Origin: Pseudeuparius sepicola
Taxonomy: Eukaryota > Arthropoda > Insecta > Coleoptera > Anthribidae
Length of the DNA stretch: 64,000 nt
Direction of reading: 5' to 3'
Assembly (NCBI GenBank): GCA_963920635.1
Contig: OY987299.1
Coordinates: forward strand, 70,290,692 to 70,354,691
Part shown: positions 58,706-64,000 of the stretch, one piece after another
Numbering within the stretch: position 1 is the stretch's first letter
Layout of the letters: every line of letters begins with the position of its first letter
The notes under the pieces: generated by a model
What the model saw: the letters and a program-made list of their open reading frames with translations, nothing else
Database searches by the model: none
Told to the model about the DNA's origin: nothing
Translations under genes and position numbers: made by a program

Positions 58706-60274
58706 TTAATTCTGATATTTTTCAGGAGTAGCATTTATTTCATTTTTTATTAAGCATACTTGTGCCTCAACTTCATTGTCTAATTCTTCATTATTAACTT
58801 TTAAAGGCGAGTATGCTTTTGATAGAGCATCAGCAATTAAAAGTTCTTTTCCCGGCTTGTAAATTAAATTAATATCGTATTTCTGAAGTTGAAGCATCAT
58901 TCTTTGAAGACGAGCAGGACACTTATTTAATGGTTTTTTAAAAATTGAAATCAATGGTTGGTGGTCTGTTTGTACAGTAACTCTTTTGCCAAAGATGTAT
59001 TGATGAAATTTTTCCAGACCAAAACAAATTGCTGCTAATTCTTTTTCAATTTGAGCATACCTTGTTTGTGTCGATGTCATTGCTTTTGAAGAATAAACAC
59101 AAGGTAAATTATTTTGTAGTAAAACAGCACCAAACCCAGATTTTGAAGCATCTACAGAAATTGTAGTCTCTTTTGAAACATCAAAATATTGTAAAATTGG
59201 ATGATTAATCAGGGATTTTTTTAAATTTTCAAAAGATTTGTCTTGTGATTTACCCCAGAAAAAATAATTGTCTTTTTTTAGTAATTCCCTTAATGCAGAT
59301 GTATTTTCAGAAAAAAAAATAATAAATTTACTAACGTATGTTAACATGCCAAGTAATCTTTGAATGTCAGCTTTATCTTTAGGTTTTGGTATATCTAGAA
59401 TTGCTTGAATTTTAGATTTGTCAGGCGATACACCTTTTCCCGAAAATGTATGACCCATAAAAGTGATTTTTTTTCTTCCAAATTTACATTTTCCTAAATT
59501 AAATTTAACATTATATTCTTTAGCCTTATTTAATACCTCCTTAAGTCGTTTGTCATGTTCTTCTTTTGTATTTCCCCATACTAAAATATCATCTATATAA
59601 ATTTCACACCCATTAGAAGAAAATAAACTTTTAAATCGGTCTTGAAATACTTCTGGAGCTGATTTCATACCAAAAGGCATTCTTAAAAATTTAAATCTTC
59701 CAAATGGTGTTCCAAATGTACATAAATTTGATGATTGTCCATCTAATGGGATTTGATAAAATCCATTTGCAGCGTCAAGTGTACTAAGCTGAGCCCCTGT
59801 AAGTTTGCTTGTAATTTCGTCAATAGTTGGTATTTTGCAATATTCTCGTTTGATGTATTTATTTAAATCTTTTGGATCTAAGCATATTCGTAATTTACCA
59901 TTAGGCTTTCTCACCAATACCAGTGCATTTACCCAATCAGATGAACCATCTATTTTTTTGATTATATTTTCATTTTCTAAATCAGCCAAACTTTCTTTTA
60001 AAGAATTTAATAATGGTAATGCAACTCTTCTGATTGGGTGTATAACTGGAATTGCCTTTTCATCTAATACTATTTTATAAGGTTTAGTTTTTATACACCC
60101 AGTACCAGAAAATAATTCAATATATTTTTTTATTAAATTATTGTACTCACCATCATCCTTATCTTTTGTAATTTCATCTAATTTAATTATGAGTTTCATG
60201 TTTATTGAAGATTTTAGACCCAAGATACATTCAGTATTTGAATTTACAAAAAAAAATATCATAGACTTGATCAT
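58706..60274 (-). CDS. Reverse transcriptase and RNase H of the mag-like element
   Basis: A long open frame of 522 codons. RT: VRKPNGKLRICLDPKDLNKY, LDAANGFYQIPLD, FGMKSAPEVFQ and the catalytic IYIDDILV. RNase H: ISVDASKSGFGAVLLQ, ALNKCPARLQRM-type tail and KELLIADALSKAY. The frame overlaps the protease frame at its start (a shift near 60231..60274) and ends just after ATPEKYQN. By eye this is the least damaged RT in the window. Confidence 0.9.
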   Translation of the reverse strand: MIKSMIFFFVNSNTECILGLKSSINMKLIIKLDEITKDKDDGEYNNLIKKYIELFSGTGCIKTKPYKIVLDEKAIPVIHPIRRVALPLLNSLKESLADLENENIIKKIDGSSDWVNALVLVRKPNGKLRICLDPKDLNKYIKREYCKIPTIDEITSKLTGAQLSTLDAANGFYQIPLDGQSSNLCTFGTPFGRFKFLRMPFGMKSAPEVFQDRFKSLFSSNGCEIYIDDILVWGNTKEEHDKRLKEVLNKAKEYNVKFNLGKCKFGRKKITFMGHTFSGKGVSPDKSKIQAILDIPKPKDKADIQRLLGMLTYVSKFIIFFSENTSALRELLKKDNYFFWGKSQDKSFENLKKSLINHPILQYFDVSKETTISVDASKSGFGAVLLQNNLPCVYSSKAMTSTQTRYAQIEKELAAICFGLEKFHQYIFGKRVTVQTDHQPLISIFKKPLNKCPARLQRMMLQLQKYDINLIYKPGKELLIADALSKAYSPLKVNNEELDNEVEAQVCLIKNEINATPEKYQN

Positions 60275-60599
60275 TCTTCATGCAAGGTAATGTAACTATA
60301 CCTATAATATCAATATTATCATTTGTATAAGATTTTAATTTTAAGTTTGTTTTGGTTATTTTGCTTAGTGGCAGTTTTAACTTTTTATATGTAACTTTAG
60401 GAATTAAATTGGCCATTGGTCCCGTATCAATTTTAAAATAAATTAATTGATTATTAATTTTTATATCTGTATACCATTGTTCTTTATCAATAGAATCAAT
60501 TTCTAAACTACCAATAAACAAAACAGAATCTGAAATTACATTAAATTCTACATTATTATCTTCCTCTTCATTAGATTTCACTTCTTGTATTTTCTTATA
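60231..60599 (-). CDS. Aspartic protease region of the mag-like element
   Basis: KIDTGPMANLIPKVTYKKL contains the DTG active site and the following hydrophobic-Pro segment of retropepsins; one monomer would dimerise. The frame opens near 60599, overlapping the gag stop region in the +1 frame, and closes at IFFCKFKY where the RT frame takes over. Confidence 0.75.
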   Translation of the reverse strand, partial: YKKIQEVKSNEEEDNNVEFNVISDSVLFIGSLEIDSIDKEQWYTDIKINNQLIYFKIDTGPMANLIPKVTYKKLKLPLSKITKTNLKLKSYTNDNIDIIGIVTLPCMKNDQVYDIFFCKFKY

Positions 60600-61348
60600 T
60601 ACCCTGTTTCTTTTTTAAACAGACACTTGAAAAATGGTTTCTTCTCTTGCAAAAGTGACATTCTTGATCATATGCAGGACATCTATTTAATGGATGGGTA
60701 TAGCCGCAATTTCTACAATCTTCTATTAATTTCATCTTTCCATTTTCTTGTTTGTAATTTTTGACATTTGATTTTTTTAACACTGTCAATGTCTATGTTA
60801 TTTGAAGTTGAAGTATTTTCCATGGCCAAACTTCTTTCTCTTGTAGCTTCCATAATATAACAAATTTCAATTGTTTTTTCTAAATCGTTAGGATCATCTT
60901 GAAGTAATTTTTCACGGACTTTTCCTTCTAATACACCACATATTATTACAGTTTTGGTCAGTTCTTCTAAAAGATCTCCCAATTTGCATTTGATACTTTG
61001 TCTCTTCACAGTAGTTATAAATTGCTCCATCGATTGTCCAGGCTGCTGGTGTAAAGTAAAAAATTGATACCTTTCATAATTCACATTGTCTCTAGGAAGG
61101 AAATGTTCTTCAAATTTTTGTAATAATGGTTTTAATTTATTCTTGTCTTTCTCAGCAATTAAGAACGTTGAAAAAATATTGAAACCTTCACCAATATAAT
61201 GAAGAAGTTGAGCACATTGCGTAGATTCGTCTTTTTTGTTTATTTCACTTGCTACTAAATAGTTTTCAAACCTAGCTCTCCACAATCTCCAATTCTCAGC
61301 TACATTTCCAGACATACACATTTGTGGTATACCTCTTTGATCTCCCAT
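60595..61348 (-). pseudogene. gag of the mag-like element, one frameshift
   Basis: ATG at 61348 (MGDQRGIPQ). Capsid-like core WRLWRARFENYLVAS, FEEHFLPRDNVNYERYQF and QLLHYIGEG. A shift in an A-run near 60775 moves the frame before two zinc knuckles, CRNCGYTHPLNRC (His in place) and CHFCKRRNHFSSVC. The stop is at 60595. The homopolymer location makes a sequencing error possible. Confidence 0.85.
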
Positions 61349-61375
61349 TATTTTGTAGGTAATATATTTCTCCAA

Positions 61376-61393
61376 ATTAAACCGACTGCGCCA
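61376..61393 (-). promoter_or_regulatory. Primer binding site of the mag-like element
   Basis: On the minus strand TGGCGCAGTCGGTTTAAT immediately follows the TAACA end of the 5' LTR. It starts with TGG as expected for a tRNA 3' CCA complement. Confidence 0.75.
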
Positions 61394-61447
61394 TGTTAAG
61401 TGTATTTCTTGTAATAAAATAAATGCATACAATAACATTACCTAACA
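61394..61447 (-). repeat. 5' LTR of the mag-like element (54 bp, internally deleted)
   Basis: Shares both ends with the 142-bp LTR (TGTTAAGTGTATTTCTTG.. and ..ATAACATTACCTAACA) but lacks the middle 88 bp. Loss of the middle probably removed promoter sequence after insertion. Confidence 0.85.
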
Positions 61448-61452
61448 ATCTT

Positions 61453-62169
61453 GACCTACTACAGGGTCGGCTGCTATAACCTTAAAACTCCAAAATGCAC
61501 GACGGCCGTTCACATGAAAACAGAAAATACACCATTAATTGGGTACAGCAAATTAAGCTACACAATAAATGCACATAAAATAGTCGAAAGGTAGCATCAG
61601 GCAGGCGATAAAGTTAGATAAAAATCTTAATTATTGGCAGGAGACAGAAAACAGAAATTATTGGCAGGAGACAGAAAACAGAACCACCGAGCGGCGAATT
61701 CGGGAAGAGCCCAAAAATGAGTAGAACGAGAGTGGTGGGAGGTGCTTTTTATAAGGTCAATTCCCAAAAAACACCCAAGTTAGGTCCGTGATCTCGGGAT
61801 GTCAGTACTCAAGAACCCCGAACTGTTCGAGTGTTTTAAAAGAGTAGCACAAAGTAGCGACAAAATCCGCAGAGTGCACTGCGAACAGATCACTCGAACT
61901 CAAGCACTGACCTCCACAGATCCATGACCGAACCAACCTGCTTTTACCAAGTGCAAATCAGTGTACCCTATTGAACTGGTACATACCTTGATATTAGAGA
62001 TGGGTTCGTATTCACACGCCACACTAAAAATCGATATAAAAAGAGTTGGTAGCACGGATATTCGACTGAATTAGGTTCGAGTTTGCGAGATCACAACAAA
62101 ATAATCAAATTATGTGTTCAAGGGTTGATAATAATCATTTAAAATGTGTAACGGAGTTTTAACAAAAAA
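61453..62169. other. Unassigned DNA with a perfect 27-bp tandem duplication
   Basis: attattggcaggagacagaa plus aacagaa is repeated exactly at 61630..61656 and 61657..61683. A TAGAGATGGG hAT-like end occurs at 61995 without a found partner. No gene is called. Confidence 0.5.
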
Positions 62170-62189
62170 ATCTGTTACACTGTAATGAC

Positions 62190-63105
62190 TATAAAACTAT
62201 TGAAGATTTTTTAAATCATATTAATTCAATACATCCCAATATTAAATTTATTTATGAAATTGAAAAAGAAGGTTCATTACCATTTCTGGACATTTTAATT
62301 TCGAAAGATTTTACTAACTCAAAATTAATTTTTGAAATTTATAGAAAACCAACTACTGCAGACTGTCTTATTCCGTTTAAAAGTAACCATCCTTATTGTC
62401 ATAAATTTGCAGCTTTTAATTCTATGTTTAATAGACTTTTCTATACCTTTATCAAAAAAATTTTCAAAAAAGAATTAGATATTATTAAACAATTAGGCAT
62501 TAATAATGGTTATCCAATTTATCTTATTAATAAATTATATTATAAATTCTTAATTAAACATAAATTTAGTTTCAATATATACCACTTAAATAATAGTCAA
62601 AAAATGTATAGATCCCTACAATTTTATGGCAATATTTCAACTTCAATTTCAAGAATTTTCAAGAAATATAACATTATTATAAGTTTCAAAACTAATTACA
62701 GTATAAGCAATATACTTCTTTACACTAAAGATAAATTTTATGTATTAAATAAATCTGGTGTTTATAAATTATCTTGTGATAATTGTAATATTGTATATAT
62801 TGGTCAAACTGGAAGAACTTTTGAAATTAGAGTCAATGACCCTGTAAAATTAATTAATAAGAATAAAAACACAGATTTTACTTTAACTACTTCTTTATTT
62901 TCAAATTGCATATTAGAAACTAATCATAATTTTGATATTAGTTAAAATTTTGAAGCTTTACATATATATAATAAAGGTAAAAATAGGATTTATTCGAAGT
63001 CTTAGAAATTTTTAAATATGTTAACAATCCTGAATTTAATTGCCTTAATAACCACATACAATTTGAATTTAATAATTTTCTAAATTTACTTGATTATTAA
63101 ACACT
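62190..63105 (+). pseudogene. Penelope-like RT C-terminus and GIY-YIG endonuclease, right copy
   Basis: Frame from about 62190: LPFLDILISKDF and FEIYRKPTTADCLIPFKSNH (RT thumb region; the catalytic part is missing, so the copy is 5'-truncated). Then SRIFKKYNIIISFKTN and the GIY-YIG core GVYKLSCDNCNIVYIGQTGR, followed by RTFEIRVNDPVKL. The His seen in the left copy (VNDH) is Pro here. A stop replaces DIGKN at 62943..62945, but the tail ending FLNLLDY is still readable to about 63100. This nuclease type nicks target DNA for Penelope-like elements. Confidence 0.85.
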
Positions 63106-63365
63106 GTATTGTATACAGGTGCCTACCTCTCAAGTTCTATCAATGTCATTATTCTAATACCTATAAAAAAAATAATATTATATAATTTCTAAAAACCCTT
63201 GGTAAGATAACTATTTTCATTGTAAATTGTATGTTTGCTTCTTTTATTTTAGAATTACTAGTCTGATGATAGCTCAGTAGAGCAGAAACTAGTCACAACT
63301 GTTGTATTATATATTTATTTATTATATCATGGTTTTTTGGACAAGGAGAATCTTATTTCTACGTA

Positions 63366-63988
63366 TTTAATATGAACCACTTAAAGTTTCTGCATTTGGA
63401 TTTGGATAAAATTCATTGTAGGAGATGCATCGGTAGTGGACGACAGATGCAGGTAAGTGCGCAAACTTCAGAAACAATCCAGCACATAACAGGAGGATGT
63501 CAGATGTTCGCATCAACGGAATATAAAGAACGACACAATTCGGTTGCCAAGATCTTGCACCAGGAACTGTTCTTGAAAACAGCAACTACAAGATGTACTG
63601 GGTTCGTACAGTTCTGACAGATCAACGAGTTGCTCATAACAGGCCGGACCTTATAATAGTTGATAAAATTTCTAGGAAGACAACTATGATTGATGTGGCC
63701 ATCCCAAACAACAACATGCGTGTGAATCAGGCCGAGAAGATCGCGAAGTACAGAGACTTAAAAGAACGAATTAGAAGGCAATGGGAAATGGAGAACGTTC
63801 AGACGGTTCCAATCATCATGTCAACAACTGGTGTTATACCAAAAAGTTTGCTAAGAAACATCAAAGAGCTGGGTCTAACTGACAATCTTTACAGGTCCAT
63901 GCAGAAAGCGGTACTACTTGCGACAGCCCGAACCGTCAGGAAATTCATCGGGAGTGCAGGAACGTCCAACAACATCAATGTCACCTAA
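63366..63988 (+). pseudogene. R4/Dong-like restriction-like endonuclease, 3' part of the split element
   Basis: NHLKFLHLDLDKIHCRRCIG with ETIQHITGGCQMFASTEYKE and RHNSVAKILHQ (63372..63560) is the zinc region preceding the nuclease. After a frame change near 63600 it reads YWVRTVLTDQRVAHNRPDLI and IDVAIPNNNMRVNQAEKIAK, the RPD..D....K-like catalytic signature of restriction-like endonucleases. VPIIMSTTGVIPKSLL and a conserved QKAVLLATARTVRKF tail end at 63988. It completes the element begun at 53213. Confidence 0.85.
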
Positions 63989-64000
63989 GGCCCGATAACA

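Larger units (their letters stand above)
57242..61452 (-). mobile_element. mag-like Ty3/gypsy element (57247..61447), TSD atctt
   Basis: Minus-strand element with short LTRs (142 bp at 57247..57388, 54 bp at 61394..61447) and the 5-bp duplication atctt at 57242..57246 and 61448..61452. Internal order on the minus strand: PBS, gag, protease, RT/RNase H, integrase, purine-rich tract. Short LTRs and the RT style (HPIRRVALPLLNSLKESL) fit the mag lineage. Frameshifts separate gag, protease and RT, and a break precedes integrase. Confidence 0.93.
55499..63365. mobile_element. Penelope-like inverted pair splitting the R4/Dong-like element
   Basis: Inverted arms of about 570 bp (55499..56070 and about 62795..63365) both carry the 3' end of one Penelope-like family, with 3' ends pointing outward. 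The outer sequence agaaataagattctcc is shared. The interior contains the right-hand RT remnant, unassigned DNA and a complete mag-type gypsy element. Penelope-like elements are known to form inverted or tandem partial copies. Confidence 0.8.

Overview
This is eukaryotic, AT-rich, repeat-dominated DNA that reads as an arthropod genome, most likely an insect. The evidence is the mix of elements: a Ginger/KRBA2-type integrase transposon, BED-finger hAT elements, mariner relatives, many short elements with TACAGGGTGT-type ends, Ty3/gypsy elements (one mag-like), Jockey/CR1-type and R4/Dong-type non-LTR retrotransposons, and a Penelope-like element. The order of insect cannot be fixed from the sequence alone. 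I find only one convincing host coding segment: a 151-nt exon resembling the C-terminal part of EDC4/Ge-1 (22173..22323, + strand). No rRNA gene, intact tRNA gene, operon or CRISPR array is visible.

Layout. 0-7.3 kb: a TA microsatellite holds a complete Ginger-like transposon (449..2942). It sits at what looks like the 3' tail of a minus-strand non-LTR retrotransposon (2961..7240). 7.6-9.4 kb: a broken minus-strand gene of the DUF7869 type. 9.5-12.6 kb: a hAT element with an 8-bp target duplication and a MITE inside its transposase gene. 12.7-18.5 kb: a mariner derivative, a three-level nest (TA element containing a hAT relic containing a TACAGGGTGT element), a retrotransposon tail and two long fold-back elements. 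18.5-24.4 kb: mostly unassigned intron-like DNA with the EDC4-like exon. 24.4-33.7 kb: a full-length Ty3/gypsy element with a 5'-truncated LTR, a well-formed -1 frameshift signal between gag and pol, and scattered disabling changes.

33.7-36.5 kb: a satellite fragment split by an internally deleted CR1-like retrotransposon (PHD-finger ORF1 joined to RT). 36.5-39.7 kb: unassigned, with small hairpins. 39.7-47.7 kb: a tandem array of about 0.84-0.93-kb satellite units, interrupted by two hAT-type elements with 8-bp duplications and by about 2.4 kb of other DNA. 48.4-52.3 kb: a second, strongly decayed PHD/CR1-like retrotransposon on the + strand. 53.2-64.0 kb: an R4/Dong-like retrotransposon cut in two by a 7.9-kb block. 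That block is bounded by inverted copies of a Penelope-like 3' end (GIY-YIG endonuclease), and inside it lies a mag-type gypsy element with a 5-bp target duplication (57247..61447).

The genes do not form one pathway. Each coding block is a transposition enzyme set (integrase, reverse transcriptase, hAT transposase, endonuclease), nearly all broken by frameshifts, stops or deletions. The biological content is a record of nested insertions, whose relative ages can be read from what interrupts what. The most unusual structure is at the two ends of the Ginger-like element, where paired 20-bp palindromes recur with a 49-bp period.
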